This document shows, piece after piece, positions 16,685-25,766 of a stretch of DNA of 64,000 nucleotides. Where the stretch lies: the NCBI RefSeq assembly GCF_003024385.1, contig NZ_PVZN01000016.1, forward strand, positions 1 through 64,000, read 5' to 3'. The notes below the pieces were generated by a model that was given only the letters and a program-made list of their open reading frames with translations, did no database searches and was not told the DNA's origin. Made by a program: the position numbers and the translations under genes. Origin of the DNA: Pseudomonas sp. BBP2017 (GTDB taxonomy: Bacteria; Pseudomonadota; Gammaproteobacteria; Pseudomonadales; Pseudomonadaceae). Position 1 is the stretch's first letter. Each line of letters begins with the position of its first letter.

Positions 16685-18127
16685 ATGCAGCTTAAAGACG
16701 CTCAGTTGTTCCGCCAGCAAGCCTTCATCGATGGCGTGTGGTTGGACGCGGACAACGGTCAGACCATCAAGGTCAACAACCCGGCCACCGGCGAGATCAT
16801 CGGCACTGTGCCGAAGATGGGCGCGGCCGAAACCCGTCGCGCCATCGAGGCCGCCGACAAGGCGCTGCCGGCCTGGCGTGCACTGACCGCCAAAGAGCGT
16901 GCTGGCAAGCTGCGTCGTTGGTTCGAATTGATGATCGAGCACCAGGACGATCTGGCTCGCCTGATGACCACCGAGCAAGGCAAGCCGCTGGCCGAAGCCA
17001 AGGGCGAGATCGCCTACGCCGCTTCCTTTATTGAGTGGTTCGCTGAAGAAGCCAAGCGCGTTTACGGTGACACCATTCCTGGCCACCAGCCAGACAAGCG
17101 CCTGATCGTGATCAAGCAGCCAATCGGTGTAACCGCGGCGATCACCCCGTGGAACTTCCCGGCGGCGATGATCACCCGTAAAGCCGGCCCGGCCCTGGCC
17201 GCTGGCTGCACCATGGTGCTCAAGCCTGCTTCGCAAACCCCGTACTCGGCCCTGGCCCTGGTTGAGCTGGCCACCCGCGCCGGTATCCCGGCTGGCGTGC
17301 TGAGCGTGGTGACCGGCAGCGCCGGCGATATCGGCAGCGAGCTGACCGGCAACCCGATCGTGCGCAAGCTGTCGTTCACCGGCTCCACCGAAATCGGTCG
17401 CCAGCTGATGGCCGAATGCGCCAAGGACATCAAGAAAGTTTCCCTGGAGCTGGGCGGTAATGCACCGTTCATCGTGTTCGACGACGCTGACCTGGATAAG
17501 GCCGTCGAAGGCGCGATCATCTCCAAGTACCGCAACAACGGCCAGACCTGCGTTTGTGCCAACCGTATCTATGTTCAGGACGGCGTCTACGATGCCTTCG
17601 CCGAGAAGCTCAAGGCCGCTGTGGCCAAGCTGAAGATCGGTAACGGCCTGGAAGACGGCACCACCACCGGTCCGCTGATCGATGGCAAAGCGGTAGCCAA
17701 GGTTCAGGAGCACATTGCTGACGCGGTTGGCAAAGGCGCTCAGGTACTGACCGGCGGCAAGCTGATCGAAGGCAACTTCTTCGAGCCGACCGTACTGGTC
17801 AACGTGCCAAACAACGCAGCGGTGGCCAAGGAAGAAACCTTCGGCCCGCTGGCACCACTGTTCCGTTTCAAGGACGAGGCTGAAGTCATTGCCATGTCCA
17901 ACGATACCGAGTTTGGTCTGGCCTCGTACTTCTATGCCCGTGACATGAGCCGTGTGTTCCGTGTCGCCGAAGCGCTGGAGTACGGCATGGTCGGCATCAA
18001 CACCGGTCTGATCTCCAACGAAGTCTCGCCGTTCGGCGGTATCAAGGCCTCGGGCCTGGGCCGCGAAGGTTCCAAGTACGGCATTGAGGACTACCTGGAA
18101 ATCAAATACCTGTGCATCAGCATCTGA
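16685..18127 (+). CDS. gabD: Succinate-semialdehyde dehydrogenase (NADP+)
   Basis: Oxidises succinate semialdehyde to succinate, the last step of GABA catabolism into the TCA cycle; 480 residues, the family length. Aldehyde dehydrogenase hallmarks: general base Glu255 in LELGGNAP, nucleophile Cys289 in NNGQTCVC with a second Cys291, and EETFGPLAPLF near 400. Numbering matches the Escherichia coli enzyme. Preceded by a 260-bp region with the promoter and followed by a terminator-like hairpin and gabT, its pathway partner. Confidence 0.97.
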   Translation: MQLKDAQLFRQQAFIDGVWLDADNGQTIKVNNPATGEIIGTVPKMGAAETRRAIEAADKALPAWRALTAKERAGKLRRWFELMIEHQDDLARLMTTEQGKPLAEAKGEIAYAASFIEWFAEEAKRVYGDTIPGHQPDKRLIVIKQPIGVTAAITPWNFPAAMITRKAGPALAAGCTMVLKPASQTPYSALALVELATRAGIPAGVLSVVTGSAGDIGSELTGNPIVRKLSFTGSTEIGRQLMAECAKDIKKVSLELGGNAPFIVFDDADLDKAVEGAIISKYRNNGQTCVCANRIYVQDGVYDAFAEKLKAAVAKLKIGNGLEDGTTTGPLIDGKAVAKVQEHIADAVGKGAQVLTGGKLIEGNFFEPTVLVNVPNNAAVAKEETFGPLAPLFRFKDEAEVIAMSNDTEFGLASYFYARDMSRVFRVAEALEYGMVGINTGLISNEVSPFGGIKASGLGREGSKYGIEDYLEIKYLCISI

Positions 18128-18150
18128 TCGCAGCGTAAGGCTTTACCTCT

Positions 18151-18190
18151 GCCAGCGGGGCGCGAGAGCGACGTCTCGCTGGCCTTTTTA
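18151..18190 (+). terminator. Hairpin between gabD and gabT
   Basis: Stem GCCAGCG / CGCTGGC (18151-18157, 18177-18183), with an alternative inner GCGAGA / TCTCGC pairing, followed by CTTTTTA. It lies 24 bases after gabD and may attenuate or end gabD transcription, allowing gabT separate expression. Confidence 0.7.
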
Positions 18191-18311
18191 CACCGTACAT
18201 CCAGTGGCCTGGGCCCCTGCGGCAGTCGATCAACGCATGCTGCCCGCAGTTGAATACCGGCCACTCTGACTTGAATCGCGCCGCCCTTGTGTGTGGCGAA
18301 TTGAGGACATT

Positions 18312-19595
18312 ATGAGCAACAAGACCAACGAATCTTTGATGCAACGTCGTATCGCCGCTGTTCCACGCGGTGTTGGCCAGATCCACCCGATCTTCGCCGA
18401 GTCGGCAAAAAACGCCACCGTCACTGACGTCGAAGGCCGCGAGTTCATCGACTTCGCCGGCGGTATCGCGGTGCTGAACACCGGTCACGTGCATCCGAAG
18501 ATCATCGCTGCCGTTGAAGCCCAGCTGCACAAGCTGACCCACACCTGTTTCCAGGTACTGGCCTACGAGCCTTACGTTGAGCTGTGCGAAAAGATCAACG
18601 CCAAGGTGCCAGGCGACTTCGCCAAGAAAACCCTGCTGGTCACCACCGGTTCCGAAGCTGTTGAAAACGCCATCAAGATCGCCCGTGCCGCTACTGGCCG
18701 TGCCGGCGTGATCGCCTTCACCGGCGCCTACCACGGTCGTACCATGATGACCCTGGGCCTGACCGGTAAAGTCGTGCCTTACTCGGCCGGCATGGGCCTG
18801 ATGCCAGGCGGTATCTTCCGTGCCCTGTACCCGAACGAACTGCACGGTGTCAGCATTGACGACTCGATCGCTTCGATCGAGCGCATCTTCAAGAACGACG
18901 CCGAGCCACGCGACATCGCCGCGATCATCCTCGAGCCTGTTCAGGGCGAAGGCGGTTTCTACGTTGCGCCTAAAGAGTTCATGAAGCGCCTGCGCGCCCT
19001 GTGCGACCAGCACGGCATCCTGCTGATCGCTGACGAAGTGCAGACCGGTGCTGGCCGTACCGGCACCTTCTTCGCCATGGAGCAGATGGGCGTTGCCCCA
19101 GACCTGACCACCTTCGCCAAATCCATCGCTGGTGGCTTCCCACTGGCTGGTGTCTGCGGCAAGGCCGAATACATGGACGCTATCGCCCCAGGCGGCTTGG
19201 GCGGCACCTACGCCGGCAGCCCGATCGCTTGCGCTGCGGCCCTGGCCGTGATGGAAGTGTTTGAAGAAGAGAAACTGCTGGAACGCAGCCAGGCTGTTGG
19301 CGAGCGTCTGGTTGCTGGCCTGCGCAAGATCCAGGACAAGCACCCGATCATCGGTGACGTGCGTGCCCTGGGCTCGATGATCGCTGTTGAAGTGTTCGAC
19401 AAGGCCGGTTCCCACACCCCTAACGCTGCTGCCGTTGCTTCGGTTGTGGCCAAGGCGCGTGACAAGGGTCTGATCCTGCTGTCGTGCGGCACCTACGGCA
19501 ACGTCCTGCGTATCCTGGTTCCGCTGACCTGCCCTGATGAGCAACTGGACAAAGGTCTGGCAATCATCGAAGAGTGCTTCGCAGAACTCGCGTAA
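18312..19595 (+). CDS. gabT: 4-aminobutyrate aminotransferase
   Basis: PLP enzyme that transfers the amino group of GABA to 2-oxoglutarate, giving succinate semialdehyde for GabD. 427 residues, class III aminotransferase. PLP lysine is Lys270 in TTFAKSIAGGFPL; the cofactor-binding TTGSEAVENAIKIAR and GAYHGRT segments are present, as is ADEVQTGAGRTG. The ATG at 18312 is four bases after GAGGA; a GTG 21 bases upstream lacks a site. The 3' end is followed by a strong terminator. Confidence 0.97.
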   Translation: MSNKTNESLMQRRIAAVPRGVGQIHPIFAESAKNATVTDVEGREFIDFAGGIAVLNTGHVHPKIIAAVEAQLHKLTHTCFQVLAYEPYVELCEKINAKVPGDFAKKTLLVTTGSEAVENAIKIARAATGRAGVIAFTGAYHGRTMMTLGLTGKVVPYSAGMGLMPGGIFRALYPNELHGVSIDDSIASIERIFKNDAEPRDIAAIILEPVQGEGGFYVAPKEFMKRLRALCDQHGILLIADEVQTGAGRTGTFFAMEQMGVAPDLTTFAKSIAGGFPLAGVCGKAEYMDAIAPGGLGGTYAGSPIACAAALAVMEVFEEEKLLERSQAVGERLVAGLRKIQDKHPIIGDVRALGSMIAVEVFDKAGSHTPNAAAVASVVAKARDKGLILLSCGTYGNVLRILVPLTCPDEQLDKGLAIIEECFAELA

Positions 19596-19613
19596 ACTGT
19601 GACGCAGTAGAAG

Positions 19614-19640
19614 AAAACCCGCTTCGGCGGGTTTTTTTTC
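19614..19640 (+). terminator. Intrinsic terminator of gabT
   Basis: Stem AACCCGC / GCGGGTT with a TTCG tetraloop, followed by an eight-base T run. A textbook rho-independent terminator 20 bases after gabT. Confidence 0.95.
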
Positions 19641-19734
19641 GACCAAAGGAATGCTGCATGGCTAAGGTTGCCAGTAAGGAGACGCCCTGGAAGGTGCGCA
19701 GGAGTACGTGTCGTGAACTATCGGAGAGTCGAGT

Positions 19735-20943
19735 ATGAGCATTACCAACCCAGCCAAGGCACCCTGCGTGCTGATTGCCGAGGGCGACCCTTGGGTACGG
19801 GAGATGCTCAGCCAGATGTTGCTCAGCGTGCGTTGCGATGCGCGGGTGCAGGTCTGTGCCGATGGCTCCCAGGCGCTGGCGGCGCTGTCCTGCCAACCTG
19901 ATCTGATCATTGCCGCTCGCGAATTGCCTGGCGGGGATGGCCTGGATTTGCTGCGCAATGTGCGCGCCAAGGGACGCCAACCGGCGCTGCCGTTCATTCT
20001 CATGAGTAATCGCAGCGACAGCGCCAGCGTGCGCGAAGCCTTGCCGTTGGCACCTACAGCTTATCTGAGCAAGCCTTTGAACATGGACGCCTTACGTCAT
20101 CGCCTGGAGGAGTTGCTGCTCAAGGTGGGCGAGCAAATCGCCTGTCCGGTGCCGGCGCTGCAGGCGGGTATGACCCTGACGCGTTTTCTCGAAGGACGCC
20201 GGGCCACGGCCGATGGCGGCCCGTTGCTGGCGGATGTGCAGCAGGCCGTTAAGCGCAGCCTGAACCCGCAGGGGCTCAACCTCAAAACCCTGGAAGAAGA
20301 GATCCGTAACGACCCGCAGGTTACTGCCGTGCTGATCGCTGCCGCCAACAGTGCTGCATTGCACCGCGACGGTGCCGTGCAGACATTGCTGCAGGCGCTG
20401 AACAAGCTCGGTACCACGCAGAGCATGAACCTGATCCTGGGGCTGACGCTCAAGCGTAGCGCCAAGCTCAGTGACCCGTTGTTGTCTGAGCGTGCCGAGC
20501 ACTTCTGGGCATTGTCGCTGCACGCCGCCGAGTACGCACGGGTCCTGGCGCGGATGCTTGAACTGGATCAGGAGCGCTGTTACTGCGCCGGTCTGCTGCA
20601 TTGTCTGGGCGACCTGGCATTGCTGCGTTGCCTACAGGAATGGCGTCTGTCCGGGGGGGAGCTGAATGAGGATGACATTGCGTTGTCGCTCAATGAATTT
20701 GGCGCGGCCTTCGGTTCGGCGTTGCGCACTCGCTGGCGCTTGCCGCTGGAGTTGCGTGAGCTGATTGCGGCGATCTACCAGCTGGGCGGCGGGGTGTATT
20801 CGCGTGAAGCGCTGGTGATGAACCTGGCCGGGCAGCTGGTGCGGTTGCCGGCGGACCAGGGGCTGGAGGCGTTGGCCGAGAGCAAGACGGCGCGGTTACT
20901 CAAGGTGGGGTTGGCGGAGCTGGGTAGGCTGCGCAAGGTTTAA
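19735..20943 (+). CDS. HDOD-domain protein with degenerate receiver domain
   Basis: 402 residues. N-terminal receiver-like domain (about 9-120), then an HDOD domain (about 165-370) without intact HD catalytic residues, as usual for HDOD. In the receiver, the phosphoacceptor position reads LIIAARELPGGDG, placing Ala where Asp is expected, and the acidic pair reads EG (in AEGDPW); the conserved Ser and Lys (YLSKPLN) remain. It is therefore unlikely to be phosphorylated normally. ATG 19735 follows CGGAGAG. It is convergent with the PAS-GGDEF gene. Signalling role unknown. Confidence 0.88.
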   Translation: MSITNPAKAPCVLIAEGDPWVREMLSQMLLSVRCDARVQVCADGSQALAALSCQPDLIIAARELPGGDGLDLLRNVRAKGRQPALPFILMSNRSDSASVREALPLAPTAYLSKPLNMDALRHRLEELLLKVGEQIACPVPALQAGMTLTRFLEGRRATADGGPLLADVQQAVKRSLNPQGLNLKTLEEEIRNDPQVTAVLIAAANSAALHRDGAVQTLLQALNKLGTTQSMNLILGLTLKRSAKLSDPLLSERAEHFWALSLHAAEYARVLARMLELDQERCYCAGLLHCLGDLALLRCLQEWRLSGGELNEDDIALSLNEFGAAFGSALRTRWRLPLELRELIAAIYQLGGGVYSREALVMNLAGQLVRLPADQGLEALAESKTARLLKVGLAELGRLRKV

Positions 20944-20966
20944 GGCTAACTTTATTTCTGTGGGAT

Positions 20967-21956
20967 TCAACCAATCACAATCTGATTCTTGCCCTGGCGC
21001 TTGGCTTGGTACATCGCCGCGTCTGCCCGGGCAAACAGGCTGTCCAGCGATGTATCCGCGTCACTGATGCCCGTCAGCCCCTGACTCACGGTCACGCCGA
21101 ACACCTGTTGATCATGACTGAACGCTAAGCGCTGAATTTCCCGCTGCAAGCGCTCGGCGATCTGCTCGGCGACCTGTGGCGTACAGCCTGGAAATACCGC
21201 GGCAAACTCTTCACCACCGATGCGCCCGAACAGATCGCCACGGCGTAATACGGCCTTGCCGGTGTCGGCGATGCGCTGCAGCACATAGTCGCCCTCCTGA
21301 TGACCATAGGTGTCGTTGATCTGCTTGAAATCATCGATATCGAGCAACAGGAAGGTCAACGGCGCTTGCTCCCGCCGTGCCGCTTCGAAAGCTTCCACAG
21401 CGCAGTCGAAGAAGTGCCGGCGGTTGCTGCTTTGGGTCAGGACATCCGTGGTAGCCAGCAGCTGCAGTTCACCTTCGGCGCGTTTCTTTTCGGTGATGTC
21501 TTCGGCCATACCGACCACGATCAGTCGATGCTCGTTGTCGGTCTGCTGATTGATAAAGCATTTGTCGCTAAGCCAGCGGACGTTTCCGTCGGCATCGATG
21601 ATGCGGTATTCGCGGTCTTCCACGGCGCCTTTGACCAGCACTTCGGCCAGGCTGCGCTCGGCATAGTCGAGGTCGTCAGGGTAAACGCTGTCACGCCATT
21701 CATTGAAGTCGGCCAGCAGCAGGCCGGCCGGGCGACCGAAGATTCGCTCGTAGGCGGGGCTGACATAAAGCACCTGGCGTGATTCCCAATCGAACGCCCA
21801 GAGCACGGCATTGACACTATCGAGCAACGAGCTGAACAGCTGTTCGCGCTCGCTCAGGCGCGCCACTTCGCCTTGGGCGTGCATCAGCGCCAGGAGGGTC
21901 TGAGCCAATTCAGGGGGCTCATTATGGGGCTGGGACGTCGGTTTCTTATTGACCAT
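20967..21956 (-). CDS. PAS-GGDEF diguanylate cyclase
   Basis: 329 residues, soluble. A helical lead (about 10-45), a PAS/PAC domain (about 48-160) with DREYRIIDADGNVRWLSDKC, then a GGDEF domain (about 165-325). The active site reads GGEEF and a product-inhibition I-site RRGD lies five residues before it, so an active, feedback-inhibited cyclase making c-di-GMP is predicted. The ATG at 21956 begins MVNKKPTS; its ribosome site is weak. Convergent with the HDOD gene (23-bp gap). Confidence 0.93.
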   Translation of the reverse strand: MVNKKPTSQPHNEPPELAQTLLALMHAQGEVARLSEREQLFSSLLDSVNAVLWAFDWESRQVLYVSPAYERIFGRPAGLLLADFNEWRDSVYPDDLDYAERSLAEVLVKGAVEDREYRIIDADGNVRWLSDKCFINQQTDNEHRLIVVGMAEDITEKKRAEGELQLLATTDVLTQSSNRRHFFDCAVEAFEAARREQAPLTFLLLDIDDFKQINDTYGHQEGDYVLQRIADTGKAVLRRGDLFGRIGGEEFAAVFPGCTPQVAEQIAERLQREIQRLAFSHDQQVFGVTVSQGLTGISDADTSLDSLFARADAAMYQAKRQGKNQIVIG

Positions 21957-22056
21957 TGGCACGGAACTTCTCACACAGAGGCGGGCGGCCACGACCCGGC
22001 CCGCCACACGGGCGTTATGCCAGTCAGAGTGAGGATAGGCGGTGAAGTTCCGGACA

Positions 22057-22079
22057 GCGCGCCCCACACCGGGGCGCGC
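22057..22079 (-). terminator. GC-rich hairpin after desA
   Basis: Nine-bp perfect stem GCGCGCCCC / GGGGCGCGC with a five-base loop, 12 bases beyond the desA stop on the minus strand. No U-run follows, so it may protect the mRNA end rather than terminate. Confidence 0.65.
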
Positions 22080-22091
22080 CGATCAACGGCA

Positions 22092-23276
22092 TCAGCTCAC
22101 GGCAGGACGCAGGGAGTAGGTTTTCAGCTGAGCCGCAAAGTCGCGCAGGGACTGAATACCGCTGGCCTCGGCCTCGTGTACCCAGTCTTTCATCGCTGCC
22201 AGCATGTCGTGGCCGTTGGCGCTGGTGCGTAGCCAGATTTGCTGCAGGGCCAGGCGTTTCTCGTAGATGGTCTTGAGTGCCTGGCTGTGTTCGAGCATGG
22301 TCTGGATGCGCAGGTGGTGACGGTCTTCCAGCAGGCTGGTTTCCCGCGACAGCAAGCGCTTGGCGCGCCGGAACTGATGGCGCACCGAGTCATCGACCCG
22401 TGCCAGTTCCTGTTTGACCAGCGGCGCGATCACCAGCTTGCGGTACTGGGCCATGATCTGGAAGCGGTTGTTGAGGATCGCCATGGCGGTGTCCATGTCC
22501 AGCTGGCCCTTGCCTTCGACTCGATGGGCGATCGGCGCGACGCGCTGCACCTTGGCCAGGCGCAGGAAGCAGAAAAGCTGGATCCAGGCCCAGCCCATGT
22601 CGAACTCCCAGCGCTTGACCGACAGCTTGGCCGAGTTAGGGTAGGTGTGATGGTTGTTGTGCAGCTCTTCGCCGCCGACGATGATGCCCCACGGCAACAG
22701 GTTGGTGGCGGCGTCACGGCATTCGAAGTTGCGATAACCGACGGCATGACCAAGACCATTGATGACGCCGGCGGCCCAGAACGGAATCCACATCATCTGC
22801 ACCGCCCAGATGGTGATGCCGATGGTGCCGAACAACAGCAGGTCAATGACCGCCATCAGGGCGATGCCGCCCAGCTTGTAGCGCGAATAGAGGTTGCGCT
22901 CGATCCAGTCCTCAGGGCAGTTCTTGCCATAGATCCGCAGGGTTTCCGGGTTGCGTGCCTCTTCGCGGTACAGCTCTGCGCCTTTGCGCAATACCGTGGA
23001 CAGGCCTTTGATGACCGGGCTGTGCGGGTCATCGACGGTTTCGCATTTGGCGTGGTGCTTGCGGTGGATGGCCGTCCACTCGCGGGTGTTCTGCGCTGTG
23101 GTCAACCACAGCCAGAAACGGAAAAAGTGCTTGAGCCCGGCGTTCAGTTCCAGCGAGCGGTGGGCTGAATAGCGGTGCAGGTAGACAGTGACACTGACGA
23201 TGGTCACATGGGTCATGACCAGGGTAACTGCCAGCAGTTGCCAGGCTGACAAGTTGAGCAAACCTTGGTACCACAT
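22092..23276 (-). CDS. desA: Delta-9 acyl-lipid desaturase DesA
   Basis: Membrane di-iron desaturase that introduces double bonds into saturated acyl chains of membrane lipids; 394 residues. All three His boxes are present: HRYSAHR (34-40), HRKHH (71-75) and HNNHH (206-210). About four membrane helices cover residues 8-30, 50-60 and 145-185. A C-terminal helical extension (about 260-394) is typical of the Pseudomonas DesA type. It is divergent from the GGDEF-EAL gene, as in P. aeruginosa. The ribosome site before the ATG at 23276 is weak. Confidence 0.94.
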   Translation of the reverse strand: MWYQGLLNLSAWQLLAVTLVMTHVTIVSVTVYLHRYSAHRSLELNAGLKHFFRFWLWLTTAQNTREWTAIHRKHHAKCETVDDPHSPVIKGLSTVLRKGAELYREEARNPETLRIYGKNCPEDWIERNLYSRYKLGGIALMAVIDLLLFGTIGITIWAVQMMWIPFWAAGVINGLGHAVGYRNFECRDAATNLLPWGIIVGGEELHNNHHTYPNSAKLSVKRWEFDMGWAWIQLFCFLRLAKVQRVAPIAHRVEGKGQLDMDTAMAILNNRFQIMAQYRKLVIAPLVKQELARVDDSVRHQFRRAKRLLSRETSLLEDRHHLRIQTMLEHSQALKTIYEKRLALQQIWLRTSANGHDMLAAMKDWVHEAEASGIQSLRDFAAQLKTYSLRPAVS

Positions 23277-23425
23277 AGGTGAAAGGACCCTCTAGAACAT
23301 AAGGAACAGCGCGAAGCATTATCCCTGCACCGGTAAATAAAACCAGTCGGCCTTTTAGATAGGAGGTCACGGGATGTTTCTACCCTATAATCCCCCAAAT
23401 TTTTTTGTGGGATTGTCAGGACCTT

Positions 23426-25321
23426 ATGTCTGCTTCCATTCGAGACGCCATGCGCATGTCTGCGCTTTACCTGGTGTCATCTGTGCTCTGGCTGGCGCTG
23501 TCTGATCAATTATTGAGCGGTCTTTTCGATAATTCTCAGCAATTGGCCCGCTGGCAGTTGTTCAGTGCCTATATCTGGGTGCTATGCAGCGCGATGTTGA
23601 TCTTCTCTTCCCGTGCGCGGCTGCTGAACTTCATTGGTGTTGGCGCACGCCTGCGCCGTGAAGACCGCGAACGTCTGCGCATGGCCGCGGCGGTGTTCGA
23701 CAGCACCCTTGAAGGCGTGCTGGTGACCGATCGTGACGGGGTAATCGTGCATGTGAACCGTGCGTTCATGCAGATCACCGGGTATGAAAAGGACGAAGTT
23801 CTCGGCCAGCGGCCAAGCAAGTTCAAGTCCGGGCGGCATGGGCCGGTGTTCTATCAGGAAATCTACGCGACCCTGGCCGAAAAGGGCGAGTGGAGCGGCG
23901 AGATCTGGAACCGGCGCAAAAGTGGCGAGGTGTACCCGCAGTGGCAGACCATTTGCTCGATCCGCGATGACAGCGGTGAGCTCAGCCATTATGTGGCGGT
24001 GTTCAGCGATATCAGTGCGATCAAGCACAGCGAGCGCGAGCTGGCCTACCTGGCCCATCATGATCCACTCACCGACTTGCCCAATCGCCTGTTGTTCAGC
24101 GACCGCGCCGAGCAGGCGCTGGCTGCTGCACAGGCCAACAAGCGCGGTTGTGCCCTGCTGTTACTGGACCTGGATCATTTCCAGAGCATCAACGACGGCC
24201 TTGGGCACAATGTCGGTGATCAGTTGCTCAAAGTGGTGGGCGAGCGACTCAAGGCGTTGCTCTGTAGCGGTGTGACCCTGGCCCGGCTGGGGGGTGACGA
24301 GTTTGCCGTGCTTACCGAGCAATGTCCGCAGGTTGGCCAGGCTGCTGCGCTGGCGCAAAGCATCATCGATGTGATGAAGCAACCCTTCGAGCTCGATAAC
24401 CAGAACCTGTTCGTCAGCGCGAGTATTGGCATCAGCCTGTTCCCCAGCGACGCGCTGAGCGCTGAGCAACTGTTGCGTAATGCCGACTCGGCCTTGTTCA
24501 AGGCCAAGGCCTGCGGTCGTGCAGGTTTCGCCTTGTACACTGAAGAACTGACGGCCCATGCCCAGCAGCGCGTCGAGACTGCGGGTGAGCTGCGCCGGGC
24601 GTTGGAGCATGAAGAACTGCGGGTTTACTACCAGCCGGTGCATGACCTGCGCAACGGCGCGATGATTGGTGTTGAGGCCTTGGTACGTTGGCAGCACCCG
24701 CAGCGCGGGCTGGTGCCTCCCGGGGAGTTCATTCCGATCGCCGAACGCACGGGCCTGATTGCGGAAATCGATACCTGGGTGCTGCACCAGGCCTGTACGC
24801 AGATGGTGCAGTGGCAGGCCAGCGGGCGGCCACTCATGTTTGTGGCGGTGAACATATCCAGTCGCCTGTTTGGGCATCGCGACCTTTATCAGCAGGTTGC
24901 CAAGGTGTTGCACGGGACCGGCCTGGACCCGGCGATGCTGGAGCTGGAAGTAACTGAAAGCGCTGTGATGGAAGACCCCGAGGTTGCGCTGGAACAGCTG
25001 CACCGTTTGCGTGAGCTGGGGCTGCGTCTGGCCATCGATGACTTTGGCACGGGGTACTCGTCGCTGCTGCGGTTAAAGCGTTTGCCAGTGCAAAAGCTCA
25101 AGATCGACCAGGGTTTTGTTGCTGGGTTGCCGTGCGATGAAGACGATGCGGCGATTGTCCGGGTGATCATTGCCCTGGGCCAAAGCATGGGTATGCAGGT
25201 CCTTGCCGAAGGCATAGAGCAGGCCGAGCAAGCGCAATTTCTCCTCGAGCACCAGTGCCTGCTGGGGCAGGGGTACTGGTTTGGACGGCCGGTTCCAGCA
25301 CAGCAATTGCGCTGGGCCTGA
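23426..25321 (+). CDS. pipA: Membrane PAS-GGDEF-EAL protein (PipA-like c-di-GMP phosphodiesterase)
   Basis: 631 residues. Two N-terminal transmembrane helices (about 8-30 and 40-62), a PAS domain (about 80-200), a GGDEF domain with intact GGDEF but no RxxD I-site (SGVT at that place), and an EAL domain with EALVRW and DDFGTGYSSL. Both enzymatic cores look intact; in most such hybrids the EAL activity dominates and GGDEF senses GTP. Synteny (desA divergent, oscA-sbp downstream) matches the P. aeruginosa gene named pipA, from which I take the symbol. ATG 23426 follows AGGA by four bases. Confidence 0.9.
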   Translation: MSASIRDAMRMSALYLVSSVLWLALSDQLLSGLFDNSQQLARWQLFSAYIWVLCSAMLIFSSRARLLNFIGVGARLRREDRERLRMAAAVFDSTLEGVLVTDRDGVIVHVNRAFMQITGYEKDEVLGQRPSKFKSGRHGPVFYQEIYATLAEKGEWSGEIWNRRKSGEVYPQWQTICSIRDDSGELSHYVAVFSDISAIKHSERELAYLAHHDPLTDLPNRLLFSDRAEQALAAAQANKRGCALLLLDLDHFQSINDGLGHNVGDQLLKVVGERLKALLCSGVTLARLGGDEFAVLTEQCPQVGQAAALAQSIIDVMKQPFELDNQNLFVSASIGISLFPSDALSAEQLLRNADSALFKAKACGRAGFALYTEELTAHAQQRVETAGELRRALEHEELRVYYQPVHDLRNGAMIGVEALVRWQHPQRGLVPPGEFIPIAERTGLIAEIDTWVLHQACTQMVQWQASGRPLMFVAVNISSRLFGHRDLYQQVAKVLHGTGLDPAMLELEVTESAVMEDPEVALEQLHRLRELGLRLAIDDFGTGYSSLLRLKRLPVQKLKIDQGFVAGLPCDEDDAAIVRVIIALGQSMGMQVLAEGIEQAEQAQFLLEHQCLLGQGYWFGRPVPAQQLRWA

Positions 25322-25327
25322 GGGCCT

Positions 25328-25379
25328 CATCGTCGGCTCCTGCAGAAGTACACTGTAGGAGCCGGCGTTGCCGGCGATG
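25328..25379. repeat. REP-like palindrome (family B)
   Basis: Imperfect inverted repeat just after the GGDEF-EAL stop, with the right arm at 25353-25379 (starts CTGTAGGAGCCGGC, ends GCCGGCGATG) and a shorter left arm at 25328-25345. Same family as the elements near 48.9, 52.6 and 56.2 kb. Confidence 0.8.
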
Positions 25380-25426
25380 GGCTGTAGATCAGCCCCTGGC
25401 ACTTAATCATTTTTGGTTATATAAAA

Positions 25427-25451
25427 ATTCTTAAATAGTATTTTTAAGAAT
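25427..25451. promoter_or_regulatory. AT-rich dyad upstream of oscA-sbp-cysTWA
   Basis: Nine-bp inverted repeat ATTCTTAAA / TTTAAGAAT with a seven-base spacer, inside the only strongly AT-rich stretch between pipA and oscA. By position it could be the CysB (sulfur-starvation activator) site of this operon; that assignment is inference, since CysB sites are poorly conserved. Confidence 0.5.
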
Positions 25452-25543
25452 ATTAGCGCCCCCCTAAGATTGCCCTCAAGCCAGGCGCAGTCGCCCCCCC
25501 TTCATGCAACTGCACGGCATCCCTTACTCACAGGAGCACGAGC

Positions 25544-25726
25544 ATGAGCGCATCTCTGCGTAGCGTTGACGGTCAGGACGAAGCCAGCATTTTGCGCGAA
25601 ATCCAGAGCGCCCTGCGCGACCTGCGCTTTGGTGCGGTGGAAATCACCGTGCACAACGCCCAGGTCGTGCAGATCGAACGCAAGGAAAAGTTCCGCCTGC
25701 AGAGCCCCGGCAACAAGCCCAGCTGA
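25544..25726 (+). CDS. oscA: OscA, sulfur-starvation response protein (DUF2292)
   Basis: A 60-residue protein; the stretch AVEITVHNAQVVQIERKEKF is the DUF2292 core. OscA is known in Pseudomonas as a small factor needed for growth when sulfate is limiting, for example under chromate. ATG 25544 has CAGGAG upstream. It leads the sulfate transport genes with a 40-bp gap to sbp, the conserved pseudomonad arrangement, so co-regulation by sulfur status is expected. Confidence 0.93.
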   Translation: MSASLRSVDGQDEASILREIQSALRDLRFGAVEITVHNAQVVQIERKEKFRLQSPGNKPS

Positions 25727-25766
25727 TCACCCTAATTAGAAAAAATAGCCAATCGGGAGCTTCACC

